In this document: piece after piece, positions 1-8,327 of the stretch
How the letters are laid out: each line of letters starts with the position of its first letter
Numbering within the stretch: the first letter of the stretch is position 1
Origin: Luteimonas arsenica
GTDB lineage: Bacteria > Pseudomonadota > Gammaproteobacteria > Xanthomonadales > Xanthomonadaceae
Direction: 5' to 3'
Length of the DNA: 64,000 nucleotides
Assembly: GCF_004352825.1 (NCBI RefSeq)
Contig: NZ_SJRW01000001.1
Location: 186,001 to 250,000, forward strand
Notes under the pieces: model-generated
Databases searched by the model: none
What the model saw: the letters and a program-made list of their open reading frames with translations, nothing else
What the model was told of the DNA's origin: nothing
Program-made: the position numbers and the translations under genes

Positions 1-67
1 GCGGCTGTAGCCGCGATCGGATTTGCGGCCACGTCGCGATAGCAATCGCGGCTGTAGCCGCTCCCAC
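1..67 (-). repeat. GTGGGAGCGGCT-type extragenic palindrome (partial at window edge)
   Basis: Two copies of a 17-base unit face each other: GCGGCTGTAGCCGCGAT at 1-17 and its inverted partner at 45-61. Positions 61-67 read CTCCCAC, so the minus strand begins GTGGGAGCGGCTACAGCCGC. Each unit folds on itself (GCGGCT/AGCCGC) and the two also pair with each other. This is the classic REP-like palindrome of Pseudomonas, Stenotrophomonas and Lysobacter intergenic regions. The left end may continue outside the window. Confidence 0.75.
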
Positions 68-145
68 GGGGGTGCGGGGGCAGGGGTTCCGGTGGCGGCC
101 GTGGCGGCGCGTGCGCGATCATGGGCGCCCCCGCGGAGCGCGTAC

Positions 146-658
146 ATGCCCATCGCCTACCTGAGCCTCGGCAGCAACCTCGAGCCCGTACGCCACCTGC
201 GCGAGGCGATCGCGGCGCTGCGCGAACGCTTCGGCAACGTCGAGGTGTCGATCGTCTACCGCTTTCCGGCCGTCGGCTACCAGGGTCCGGATTTCCTGAA
301 CGCTGCCGCGGCGCTGCGCACGGACCTGTCGCCGGCGGCGCTCAACGACTGGCTGCATGCGCTTGAAGATGCGCACGGGCGCGACCGCAGCGGCCCGCGC
401 TACAGCGACCGCACGCTCGACGTCGACATCGTGCTTTACGACGAGCTGGTGGCCGAAGGCGCCGGCAACCTGCGCATCCCGCGCGACGAACTGCGCCACG
501 CCTTCGTGCTCAAGCCGCTGGCGGAGATCGCGCCGGACGCGCTGCATCCGCTCGAGCGACGTCGCATCGCCGACCTGTGGCGGGCGCACCCGGACCACGA
601 CACCGCTTTCGACGCCGTGGACCTCGGGACGGAACAGTGGGAGCAGGCCACGGAATAG
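146..658 (+). CDS. folK: 2-amino-4-hydroxy-6-hydroxymethyldihydropteridine diphosphokinase
   Basis: FolK transfers pyrophosphate from ATP to 6-hydroxymethyl-7,8-dihydropterin in cytoplasmic folate synthesis. The 170-residue protein has the family's usual length. It opens with the N-terminal LSLGSNLEP stretch and carries the signature RYSDRTLDVDIVLYD, whose metal-binding Asp pair falls near residues 92 and 94. The ATG at 146 was chosen because the protein then begins directly with the conserved first beta strand; the upstream in-frame stretch is low-complexity Arg/Ala and overlaps the palindromic repeat. A pteridine-reductase-like SDR lies about 1 kb downstream on the other strand, giving a pterin-related neighbourhood. 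Confidence 0.93.
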   Translation: MPIAYLSLGSNLEPVRHLREAIAALRERFGNVEVSIVYRFPAVGYQGPDFLNAAAALRTDLSPAALNDWLHALEDAHGRDRSGPRYSDRTLDVDIVLYDELVAEGAGNLRIPRDELRHAFVLKPLAEIAPDALHPLERRRIADLWRAHPDHDTAFDAVDLGTEQWEQATE

Positions 659-667
659 TGTGCGGGT

Positions 668-693
668 GCGGCCGGTGGTCACATTCCGGCCGC
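668..693 (+). terminator. stem-loop after folK
   Basis: GCGGCCGG at 668-675 pairs perfectly with CCGGCCGC at 686-693 across a 10-base loop, starting 9 bases after the folK stop. No T-run follows, so if it terminates transcription it is not a textbook intrinsic terminator. Confidence 0.4.
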
Positions 694-779
694 AGCCTGC
701 GTCGTGGGAACATGGACCTGATGCGGTGGCGGACCTGCCGCCGCGGGGGAACACGGAATCCAGAAGGGAGGATGGAGCG

Positions 780-1613
780 ATGTTCGAGAAGTTTTCGCGC
801 AGCTGGGACATGGTGAAGGCGAGCGCCGAGGTGCTGCGCTCCGACCGCGAACTGATGCTGTTCCCGGTGCTGTCGGGGTTGGCCACGCTGCTGGTGATGG
901 CGAGCTTCGCGCTGCCGACGCTGGCCCTGGGCGTGTTCGCCAATGGCTGGAGCGTGGGCGGGGTCCTGCTCGCCTTCGCCTTCTACTTCTGCACCTACAG
1001 CGTGATGATCTTCTTCAACTGCGCGCTGGTGGGCGCGGCGATGATCCGCCTGGAGGGCGGTGATCCCACGCTGTCCGACGGACTGGCGGCGGCGCGCGCG
1101 CGCATGGGCTCGATCTTCGGCTACGCGGCAATCGCCGCCACCGTGGGCGTGCTGCTGCAGGCGCTCAAGGGCAAGGACAACAACTTCCTGGTGCGCCTGG
1201 TCGGCAGCGGCCTGGGCATGGCCTGGACGCTGGCCACCTTCCTGGTGGTGCCGGTGCTGGTCAGCCGCGACATCGGCCCGGTCGATGCGCTGAAGCAGAG
1301 CGTGACCCTGCTCAAGCGCACCTGGGGCGAGAACGCCGTGGGCCAGGTCGGCATCGGCGCCGCCTTCGGCCTGCTGAGCTTCTGCGCGGTGCTGGTGTCG
1401 GTCGGGCTGGTGGTGCTGGCCGCGCAGGCTTCGGTGGCGCTGGCGATCGTGGTCGGCGTGGCGTGCCTGCTGGGCGTGCTGCTGCTGGGCGTGTACCAGG
1501 CGGCGCTGACGGGGATCTATTCGGCGGTGCTGTACCGTTATGCGGTGGCGCACGAGGTGCCGGAGGCCTTTCGGGGCACCGACATCGCGCACGCCTTCGC
1601 GCCGAAGCGCTGA
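780..1613 (+). CDS. DUF6159 family multi-pass membrane protein
   Basis: A 277-residue inner-membrane protein of unknown function. The N-terminal pattern FxKFSRSWDMVKAS followed by LMLFPVLSG and several long hydrophobic segments matches DUF6159, a family resembling the membrane part of glycerophosphoryl diester phosphodiesterases. About six transmembrane stretches are visible, with a cytoplasmic-looking loop (GLAAARARMGSIFGY) between the first and second groups. The ATG follows GGGAGG (765-771 region) at good spacing, which fixes the start. It lies between folK and the convergent SDR and has no obvious operon partner. Confidence 0.75.
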   Translation: MFEKFSRSWDMVKASAEVLRSDRELMLFPVLSGLATLLVMASFALPTLALGVFANGWSVGGVLLAFAFYFCTYSVMIFFNCALVGAAMIRLEGGDPTLSDGLAAARARMGSIFGYAAIAATVGVLLQALKGKDNNFLVRLVGSGLGMAWTLATFLVVPVLVSRDIGPVDALKQSVTLLKRTWGENAVGQVGIGAAFGLLSFCAVLVSVGLVVLAAQASVALAIVVGVACLLGVLLLGVYQAALTGIYSAVLYRYAVAHEVPEAFRGTDIAHAFAPKR

Positions 1614-1614
1614 C

Positions 1615-2352
1615 TCAGCGCAGCCCGCGGCCGCCGTCGACGGCGAGCACCATCCCTGTGGTGTACTCCGCGTCGCGCAGCAGCCAGAGCACGGCGCCGG
1701 CGATCTCTTCGGGGGTGCCGGTGCGGCCCAGCGGGGTCATCGCCAGCAACCGCTCCTGCAGCGCCGGGTCGATGCCTTCGTCCGGCCACAGGATGGCGCC
1801 CGGGGCCACTGCGTTCACCCGCACCTCCGGGGCCAGGGCCACGGCCAGGGCGCGGGTCGCGGCCTCCAGCGCGCCCTTGCTGCTGGCATAGGCGGCGAGG
1901 TCGGCGCGCGGGGCGCGGGCATAGACATCGGACAGGTTGACGATGGCGCCGCGCGCCGCGCGCAGGTGCGGCGCGGCGGCCTGGGCGAGGAAGAACGGCG
2001 CCTTCGCATTCACCGCCATCATCCCGTCCCAGTGCGCAGGATGGATGCCGCCGAATACGGCCGGCGCGAAGCCCGAGGCGTTGTTGACCAGGGCGTCGAG
2101 GCGCCCGAAGCGGCCGACGGTGCGCGCCACCAGCTCCGGCAGGCGGTCGAATTCGGCCAGATCCGCCTGCAGCGGCAACACGCTGCCCGGGCGCGCGGCG
2201 TCCAGCTCCGTCGCAAGTGCTGTGGCCTCGCCGGCGGAGCCGCGGTAGTGCAGGGCGAGGTCGTAGCCGGCGCCGTGCAGGCGGCGCGTGATGGCAGCGC
2301 CCAGGCGGCGCGCGGCGCCGGTGACGAGCGCGACTGGATGGCCTCCCGACAT
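1615..2352 (-). CDS. pteridine-reductase-like short-chain dehydrogenase (FolM-like)
   Basis: A 245-residue classical SDR. The nucleotide-binding motif is TGAARRLG near residue 12, the TGxxxRxG variant typical of pteridine reductase and FolM proteins that favours NADPH. VNNASGF, a catalytic Ser in VNLSDVYA and YASSK with the catalytic Tyr/Lys are in place, followed by the NAVAPGAI loop. Probably an NADPH-dependent reductase of dihydropterins or a related substrate. Its position near folK supports a pterin role, but the substrate cannot be read from sequence. It runs convergent to the DUF6159 gene and is divergent from the MidA-like gene, 88 bp away. Confidence 0.8.
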   Translation of the reverse strand: MSGGHPVALVTGAARRLGAAITRRLHGAGYDLALHYRGSAGEATALATELDAARPGSVLPLQADLAEFDRLPELVARTVGRFGRLDALVNNASGFAPAVFGGIHPAHWDGMMAVNAKAPFFLAQAAAPHLRAARGAIVNLSDVYARAPRADLAAYASSKGALEAATRALAVALAPEVRVNAVAPGAILWPDEGIDPALQERLLAMTPLGRTGTPEEIAGAVLWLLRDAEYTTGMVLAVDGGRGLR

Positions 2353-2440
2353 GGCTGGCTCCGTAACAGGGAAGGGACACGATAACGTCCCGCGGCGCGC
2401 GTTTCCGTATCCTTTCCGCGCGTACGCAACGGAATCCCCC

Positions 2441-3625
2441 ATGCCGCTTCCCCCGCTCGACCCCGAGGCCCAGGCCCACAGCGACCGCCTGCGCCAGCTG
2501 ATCCACGCCGTGATCGCCGATGCCGGCGGCGCGATTCCCTTTTCCCGCTTCATGGAGCTGGCGCTGTACGCGCCGGGCCTGGGCTACTACAGCGCCGGCA
2601 GCACCAAGTTCGGCCGCGCCGGCGATTTCGTCACCGCGCCCGAACTCGGCAGCCTGTTCGCCGAATGCGTGGCCGAGGCGCTGGCACCGCCGCTGCGCCA
2701 GGTCGGCGACCGCGCCACTTTCGTGGAGATCGGCGGCGGCAGCGGTGCCTTCGCCGAAGCCGCGATCCGGCACCTGGCCGCACTCGACGCCATGCCCGCC
2801 TGCTACGCCATCCTCGAGCCCAGCGCCGACCTGCGCGAACGCCAGCGCGAACGCCTCCGCGAGCGCCTGCCCGCCGCGCTCAACGCGCGCGTCGAATGGC
2901 TGGATCGCCCGCTGGGCGAGGACGACTGGAGCGGCGTGCTGTTCGCCAACGAGGTGATCGATGCCCTGCCCACGCCGCGCTTCGTGATCCGCGGCGGCGA
3001 GGTGATGGAGGAGGGCGTGGCCAGCGCAGCCGATGGCGGCTTCACGGTGGTCGAAGTGCCTTCCGACGCGCTGATGACCGCCGCCGTGCGCCACGTCGAG
3101 CGCGAGCGCGGCGAGGCCTTCCCCGAGGGCTACCGCTCAGAGCTGCTGCCGCAGCTGCCGTACTGGATCCAGGCGGTGATGGGCCGGATGCAGGCCGGGG
3201 CGATGCTGTTCATCGACTACGGCTACCCGCGTCGCGAGTACTACGCGCGGACGCGCGACCGCGGCACCCTGCGCGCCTTCCATCGCCACCACGTGGTCGA
3301 CGACGTGTTCGCGCGCGTGGGCCTCCAGGACATCACGGCTTCGGTGGACTTCACCGCGCTGGCCGAGGCCGGCACCGGCGCCGGCTTCGACTTCGCCGGC
3401 TACTGCAGCCAGGCGGCGTTTCTCCTCGGCAACGGCCTGGAGCAGCGCCTGGCCGCGCAGGAGGCGATCGCCTCCACCGAGACCGCACGCTTCGCCCTGC
3501 GCCGCGAAGTGCAGCAGCTGACCCTGCCCACCGCCATGGGCGAACGCTTCCAGGCCATGGGCTTCGAGCGCGGCGTGCCCTTCGAGGCCGCCTTCCTCGC
3601 CGGCGACCTGAGCTTCCGGCTGTGA
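2441..3625 (+). CDS. class I SAM-dependent methyltransferase, MidA/NDUFAF7 family
   Basis: A 394-residue member of the Methyltransf_28 (MidA/NDUFAF7) family. The early motif PFSRFMELALYAPGLGYY, then FGRAGDFVTAPELG and the SAM-binding loop VEIGGGSGAFA are diagnostic. In mitochondria NDUFAF7 methylates an Arg of a complex I subunit; the substrate of the bacterial proteins is uncertain. No complex I gene is in the window. The stop codon overlaps the GTG start of the following VanZ gene (GTGA), indicating translational coupling. Confidence 0.88.
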   Translation: MPLPPLDPEAQAHSDRLRQLIHAVIADAGGAIPFSRFMELALYAPGLGYYSAGSTKFGRAGDFVTAPELGSLFAECVAEALAPPLRQVGDRATFVEIGGGSGAFAEAAIRHLAALDAMPACYAILEPSADLRERQRERLRERLPAALNARVEWLDRPLGEDDWSGVLFANEVIDALPTPRFVIRGGEVMEEGVASAADGGFTVVEVPSDALMTAAVRHVERERGEAFPEGYRSELLPQLPYWIQAVMGRMQAGAMLFIDYGYPRREYYARTRDRGTLRAFHRHHVVDDVFARVGLQDITASVDFTALAEAGTGAGFDFAGYCSQAAFLLGNGLEQRLAAQEAIASTETARFALRREVQQLTLPTAMGERFQAMGFERGVPFEAAFLAGDLSFRL

Positions 3626-4047
3626 GTGGCCGGCCGCGCTTCGGGCGTTCGCTCAAGCCGCTGCGCTGGCCCTGGGCGTGGGCGGCGCTGTGGTGCCTGG
3701 CGATCGCGGTGGTGGTGGCGCTGTCGTTGATGCCGGCAGCGGAACTGCCCGATGCGCCGGGCAACGACAAGCTGCACCATTTCCTCGCCTATTTCGCGCT
3801 GGCGGCGAGCGCGGTGCAGCTGTTCGCGCGCTGGCCCGCGCTGCTCGGCGCCGGCCTGGGGCTGGTGCTGCTGGGCATCGGCCTGGAATACGCGCAGGGT
3901 GCGATGGGCGTGGCGCGCATGGCCGACCGCTGGGACGCGCTGGCCAATACCCTGGGTGTGATCGCCGGCCTGGGCACGCGGCTGACGCCGCTCCACGACC
4001 TGCTGCTGCGTATCGAAGCGCGCCTGGCGCTGCGTGCGTCCGGCTGA
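3622..4047 (+). CDS. VanZ family membrane protein
   Basis: A 141-residue protein with four hydrophobic segments. The diagnostic VanZ pattern DKLHHFLAYFALA lies near residue 50, and GIGLEYAQ plus DALANTLG follow. The namesake gives low-level teicoplanin resistance in enterococci; the wider family is functionally vague. The start is the GTG at 3622, overlapping the stop of the upstream methyltransferase by four bases (GTGA). It runs convergent to cca with only 34 bp between them. Confidence 0.83.
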   Translation: MSGRPRFGRSLKPLRWPWAWAALWCLAIAVVVALSLMPAAELPDAPGNDKLHHFLAYFALAASAVQLFARWPALLGAGLGLVLLGIGLEYAQGAMGVARMADRWDALANTLGVIAGLGTRLTPLHDLLLRIEARLALRASG

Positions 4048-4081
4048 GCGGTCGGCGCCGCGCGGCTTCCGCTCCGGCTGA

Positions 4082-5320
4082 TCAGCCCGGGTCGCGGCGT
4101 AGCGTGCGTGCTGCGCCGATCGCGGCGATGCGCGCCTTGCGCAGTGCCTCGCCGAAGGCGGGGCCCTTGAGATCGGGGTGGGCGATGTCGGCGCCAGTCA
4201 CCGCGGCGGCCGCGTCGCGCAGGCGCACGAGTTCTTCGCCCTGCGGATAGGGATGGTCCTCCAGCCCGGCGCGGCCGCGCTTGTCGGCTTCGCAGGCGAC
4301 GGCCAGCTGGCGGACGCGTCCGGGCCTGCGGAAGCCGTCGCAGCGCGCCAGCAGGTCGTGCACGGTCTGGTCGCGCAGTTCGGCCAGGCGATGCACGTTG
4401 AGGTGTTCGCGGCAGGCGACCACCGCCAGCTCGCGATGCGCGGCCGGCACCCGCAGGCGCTCGCACAGCGCGCGCACTGGCGCCACGCCGCGCTGCTCGT
4501 GCTGGATGTGGCGCGGCAGCTCGTCGGCCGGCGTCAGCGCCTTGCCCAGGTCGTGCACCAGTGCGGCGAAGCCGACCTCGTCGTCGCCCGGTGCCAGCTT
4601 CGCGGCCATGTCGCAGACCAGTTCGACATGCACGCCGGTATCGACCTCGGGGTGGTATTCCGGCCGCTGCGGCACGCCGTACAGCGCATCGACCTCGGGC
4701 AGAACGACCGCCAGCGCGCCGCAGTCGCGCAGGGTCTGCAGGAAGGCCGAAGGCCGCTGCGAGCGCAGCGCGCGCACCAGCTCCTGCCAGACGCGCTCGG
4801 GCACCAGGTCGGCCAGTTCGCCGCCGGCCACCATCCCGCGCATCAGCGCGCGGGTTTCATCGGCCACGGTGAAGCCCAGCGGTGCGAAGCGCGCCATGAA
4901 ACGCGCCGCGCGCAGCACCCGCAGCGGATCCTCGGCGAAGGCGGGACCGACGTGGCGCAGCACGCGCGCCTCGAGGTCGCGCTGGCCGTCGTAGGGATCG
5001 ACCAGGCGACCGTCGTCGCGCTCGGCGATGGCGTTGATGGTGAAGTCGCGGCGGCCGAGGTCTTCCTCCAGCGTCACCGTCGGCGCGGCGTCGACCACGA
5101 AGCCGCGGTGGCCGCGCGCCGACTTGCGCTCGGTGCGCGCCAGCGCGTGCTCCTCGCCGGTGTCGGGGTGCAGGAAAACGGGGAAGTCGCGGCCCACCGC
5201 GCGGAAGCCGGCGGCGAGCATCGCCTCGGGCGTCGAGCCGACCACCACCCAGTCGCGGTCGCCCGCCGGCAGCCCGAGCAGCCGGTCGCGTACCGCACCG
5301 CCGACGAGAAGGGTCTCCAA
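4082..5320 (-). CDS. cca: multifunctional CCA tRNA nucleotidyltransferase
   Basis: Adds or repairs the 3' CCA end of tRNAs; gammaproteobacterial versions also carry an HD phosphohydrolase domain. The 412-residue protein shows the class II nucleotidyltransferase head (LLVGGAVRD, catalytic GDRDW with Asp 21 and Asp 23), the [10 protein letters not shown] motif, and a C-terminal HD domain with [11 protein letters not shown]. The start appears to be TTG at 5320, because the protein then begins exactly at the conserved [10 protein letters not shown] position and no ATG is nearby. It lies 7 bp after the lytic transglycosylase stop, so the two are probably co-transcribed. Confidence 0.92.
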   Translation of the reverse strand: METLLVGGAVRDRLLGLPAGDRDWVVVGSTPEAMLAAGFRAVGRDFPVFLHPDTGEEHALARTERKSARGHRGFVVDAAPTVTLEEDLGRRDFTINAIAERDDGRLVDPYDGQRDLEARVLRHVGPAFAEDPLRVLRAARFMARFAPLGFTVADETRALMRGMVAGGELADLVPERVWQELVRALRSQRPSAFLQTLRDCGALAVVLPEVDALYGVPQRPEYHPEVDTGVHVELVCDMAAKLAPGDDEVGFAALVHDLGKALTPADELPRHIQHEQRGVAPVRALCERLRVPAAHRELAVVACREHLNVHRLAELRDQTVHDLLARCDGFRRPGRVRQLAVACEADKRGRAGLEDHPYPQGEELVRLRDAAAAVTGADIAHPDLKGPAFGEALRKARIAAIGAARTLRRDPG

Positions 5321-5327
5321 GGCGCCC

Positions 5328-7319
5328 TCAGCCCCCGCTGCCGGCGGCAGTGGGCGGACTGGCGGCCGCCGGACAGCTGAAGGATTTTCGCGCCGCGACG
5401 GTGCGGCCCAGCATGCGGTCGCCCACCGGCACTGGCGCGTCGCCCAGTCGCCAGTCGTAGATCACGCTGAAGGCCAGCACGCGCGCCACGTAGTCGCGGG
5501 TTTCCTTGTAGGTGATGGTCTCGATCCAGAAGTCGGCATCCATGCCCGGGCGCTGCGACTGCCAGCGCGCGGTCGGCGTGGGACCGGCGTTGTAGGCGGC
5601 GATGGCGACGTAGGGCAGGGTGTACTTGTCCTTCATCTCGCGCAGGTAGGCGGTGCCGATGCGCACGTTGGTGGCCGGGTCGTACAGCGACTCCGCGCCC
5701 GACCACGGAATGCCCAGGCGCCGCGCCACGCCGGCGCCGGTGTCCGGCAGCACCTGCATCAGGCCGCGGGCATTGGCCGGCGAGCGCGCGCGCGGGTTGA
5801 ACGTGCTTTCCGCGCGGATCTCGGCGGCGACCCAGGCGGGGTCGAGGTTGTTGCGCGCGGACTCGCGGCGGATCAGGGCGTCGTGGTGCAGCGGGAAGCG
5901 CAGCGTGTACAGGCGCAGTTCCTCCGGCTTGCGCTCGCCGCCGGCGTTGACCAGGCCGAACACGCCGCGGTCGAACCAGCCGTTGTCCTGCGCCACCTCC
6001 ACCGCGATCTGACGCTGGCGGTCGCTGAAGCGCGAAAGCGCGTCGCGCCACTCGCGCGTGGCCCAGCCTGCGCGGTTGATGCGGAACAGCGCCATCGCGC
6101 GCTGCATCGCCGGATCGTTCGCCACCGCGGCCTTGTCCGCGGCGCTGCCGCCGTGTTCCAGCGGACACAGCGCATAGGGCTGGTCGATGCGGTCGGCGGC
6201 GAGGAAACCATGGAAATCCGGTTCGCGCGCGGCCGCCGCGTACAGCCGACGCGCGGCGGCGCGGTCGCCGGCGAGTTCACGCAGGCGCGCTTCGAAGTAG
6301 GTCCAGCGCGACTGGCCGCGCTGCTCCGCGCCCATTCGCTCGATCCCGGCCAGCGCCGCGCGCCAGTCCGAGCGCGCCAGTGCCTCGCGCACGCGCCACT
6401 CGTGCAGGCGGTCGTCCCAGGCGGCCTCGGGCACCGCGGCCAGGCGCCGCGCGCCGCCGTCGTGGTAGGAGGCCACCGTCCACAGCGCGATCTGGTAGAG
6501 CACGCGACTGCGGTCGGCGTCGCTGAAGTCCAGCGCCGCCGCCACCTGCGGCAGCAGCGATTCGGCCGAATCGGGGTTCGTGCGCGCCAGCGCCGCCAGG
6601 CCGTGCGAGGCGGCGAGGCGGCTGCGCGCGTCCTTCGGCCACGAGGTCGCGCTGGCATCGGCCTTCGCGATATAAGCGGCATAGGCCTCGGCCTGGCGGC
6701 GCTGCGCATCGGGCAGGCCGCGCGCGGCGGCGCGCACCACGGCCGGCTGGCCCTCGGCGATCGCGGCTTCGATCCGCGCCCAGCGCTCGGCTTCGCCCAG
6801 GCCGCCGCGTTCGGCCAGCGCGGCGAACACCGGATCGCAGGCGTCGGGCTGCGAGCGCCCGGCGCCGCGCCACAGCTCCTGCACCTCGGCGGTCCATTTC
6901 GCGTCGGCGGCGCCGGTGCGCAGGCGCGCTTCGAGTTCATTGCAGGCCAGGGCCGCGGAGCCGGTGCCCGCCACCCACGCAGTACGGAAGCCCGCCCAGT
7001 CCTTGCGCTTCGCCAGTTCGCCCAGCCACGCGGTGCGGAAGGTGTCGACCACGGCCGCCTGGCCGCGGTGGCGGTCGATGAAGTCGAGCGCCTGCGCGGG
7101 CGTCAGGTTCGCGATGTCGCGGTTCAGCCGCGCATGGCCGATCCAGCCCTGCAGCGGGTGGTCGGCGCGCAGCGGCGGCAGCGGCTGGCCGATCTCGGCG
7201 GCGGTGAGCGCGCGCCGCGCGAGATCGTCGTCGGGCAGCGCCTGGGCCGGCGCGGTGCTGGTGGCAAGGGACAGCGCGAACGCCGCAGACAGTACGATGC
7301 AGGGTTTGTGGGGCGACAT
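5328..7319 (-). CDS. soluble lytic murein transglycosylase (Slt70 type)
   Basis: A 663-residue periplasmic enzyme that cleaves peptidoglycan glycan strands to 1,6-anhydromuropeptides. It begins with a signal peptide ending near TAPAQA, followed by a long alpha-helical superhelical (U/L) region typical of Slt70. The C-terminal catalytic SLT domain starts around residue 500, with the catalytic Glu in [11 protein letters not shown] and the conserved [12 protein letters not shown] and YNAGP motifs. The ATG at 7319 is chosen because it starts the signal peptide; the frame stays open upstream over the divergent exporter gene, but that part is antisense translation. Transcribed with cca. Confidence 0.9.
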   Translation of the reverse strand: MSPHKPCIVLSAAFALSLATSTAPAQALPDDDLARRALTAAEIGQPLPPLRADHPLQGWIGHARLNRDIANLTPAQALDFIDRHRGQAAVVDTFRTAWLGELAKRKDWAGFRTAWVAGTGSAALACNELEARLRTGAADAKWTAEVQELWRGAGRSQPDACDPVFAALAERGGLGEAERWARIEAAIAEGQPAVVRAAARGLPDAQRRQAEAYAAYIAKADASATSWPKDARSRLAASHGLAALARTNPDSAESLLPQVAAALDFSDADRSRVLYQIALWTVASYHDGGARRLAAVPEAAWDDRLHEWRVREALARSDWRAALAGIERMGAEQRGQSRWTYFEARLRELAGDRAAARRLYAAAAREPDFHGFLAADRIDQPYALCPLEHGGSAADKAAVANDPAMQRAMALFRINRAGWATREWRDALSRFSDRQRQIAVEVAQDNGWFDRGVFGLVNAGGERKPEELRLYTLRFPLHHDALIRRESARNNLDPAWVAAEIRAESTFNPRARSPANARGLMQVLPDTGAGVARRLGIPWSGAESLYDPATNVRIGTAYLREMKDKYTLPYVAIAAYNAGPTPTARWQSQRPGMDADFWIETITYKETRDYVARVLAFSVIYDWRLGDAPVPVGDRMLGRTVAARKSFSCPAAASPPTAAGSGG

Positions 7320-7367
7320 GCGGGGACTATATCGAATGGTTCCGTGGCCCATGCTGAAGGAGTCGAC

Positions 7368-8165
7368 GTGATCGACGGGTTCTGGATGTTCCCGCTGCTG
7401 GGCCTCGTCGCCGGCGTGCTGGCCGGCCTGCTCGGCATCGGCGGTGGTCTGGTGCTGGTGGCGGCGCTGGCCTGGCTGCTGCCGTTGCATGGCGTGCCGG
7501 CGGAACTGGCAATGCATGCCGCGCTGGCGACGTCGATGGCCAGCATCGTGTTCACCGCGCTGTCCTCGGCGCGCTCGCACCACCGCCGCGGCAGCGTGCT
7601 GTGGCCGACGGTGCGCTGGATGGTGCCGGGCCTGCTGGTCGGCGGCTGGCTGGGCAGCCTGCTGGCGGTGGGTCTGGAAGGCATCGTGCTGCGCTGGATC
7701 GTCGCCCTGTACTGCCTGGTCGCCGGCGCGCAGATGGCCTTCGGCGGCGCGCGCGCGGACAGCGGCCAGGACGTCGTGCCCACCGGCCTGCCGATGACCG
7801 CCGCCGGCACCGGCATCGGCGCGCTGTCGGCGGTGGTCGGCATCGGCGGCGGCAGCATGACCGTGCCGCTGCTGGTCTGGCGCGGCGTGCGCCCGGTGCG
7901 TGCGGTCGGCACGTCCTCGGCCTGCGGCGTGGCGATCGCCATCGGCAGCGTGCTGGGCTATGCGCTGAATGCGCCTCCCGGCGGCCTGGTGGAAGGCGCG
8001 GTGGGCTATGTCTACCTGCCGGCCGCGATCGGCGTGGCCGTGGCCTCGGTGCTCGCCGCGCCATGGGGCACGCGGCTGGCGCACGCGATCAGCGGTGCGG
8101 CGCTGCGGCGGGTGTTCGCCGTCTTCATGGTGCTCGTGGGCCTGAGCCTGGTGTTGCAGGGCTGA
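7368..8165 (+). CDS. TauE/SafE (TSUP) family sulfite exporter-like permease
   Basis: A 265-residue inner-membrane protein with about eight hydrophobic segments in two related halves. The halves carry the family glycine motifs LLGIGGGLVLV near residue 23 and VGIGGGSMTVPLL near residue 160. TSUP members export sulfite, sulfoacetate or other organosulfonates; no sulfur gene sits beside this one, so the substrate is open. The start is GTG at 7368, preceded by AAGGAG at 7357-7362. Divergent from the lytic transglycosylase; the short 48-bp gap must hold both promoters. Confidence 0.85.
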   Translation: MIDGFWMFPLLGLVAGVLAGLLGIGGGLVLVAALAWLLPLHGVPAELAMHAALATSMASIVFTALSSARSHHRRGSVLWPTVRWMVPGLLVGGWLGSLLAVGLEGIVLRWIVALYCLVAGAQMAFGGARADSGQDVVPTGLPMTAAGTGIGALSAVVGIGGGSMTVPLLVWRGVRPVRAVGTSSACGVAIAIGSVLGYALNAPPGGLVEGAVGYVYLPAAIGVAVASVLAAPWGTRLAHAISGAALRRVFAVFMVLVGLSLVLQG

Positions 8166-8242
8166 GCCGCGCGGGATCCGTGCGTCGATCCGGATGTGCG
8201 TGCGTGCGTGGGTGATCTGTGCCGCAGTTCCGCATCCGGGCC

Positions 8243-8271
8243 TTGCCGTTGTTTTACGGTTTGTTTACAAC
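8243..8271 (+). promoter_or_regulatory. candidate sigma-70 promoter for the TonB-dependent receptor
   Basis: TTGCCG (8243-8248) and TACAAC (8266-8271) are separated by exactly 17 bases in a locally AT-rich patch within very GC-rich DNA. They lie 57 bases upstream of the receptor ATG, which itself follows AAGGAG. Seen in sequence only; the start of transcription is inferred. Confidence 0.45.
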
Positions 8272-8327
8272 TGGGCCGCCGACGGCACGGGGGCAACGGG
8301 CCGGCACCACCTCACAAGGAGTGATCC

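Noticed and set aside
7320-8084. N-terminal extension of the lytic transglycosylase
   Set aside because: The extension is antisense to the TauE-type gene, and a proper signal peptide starts at 7319.
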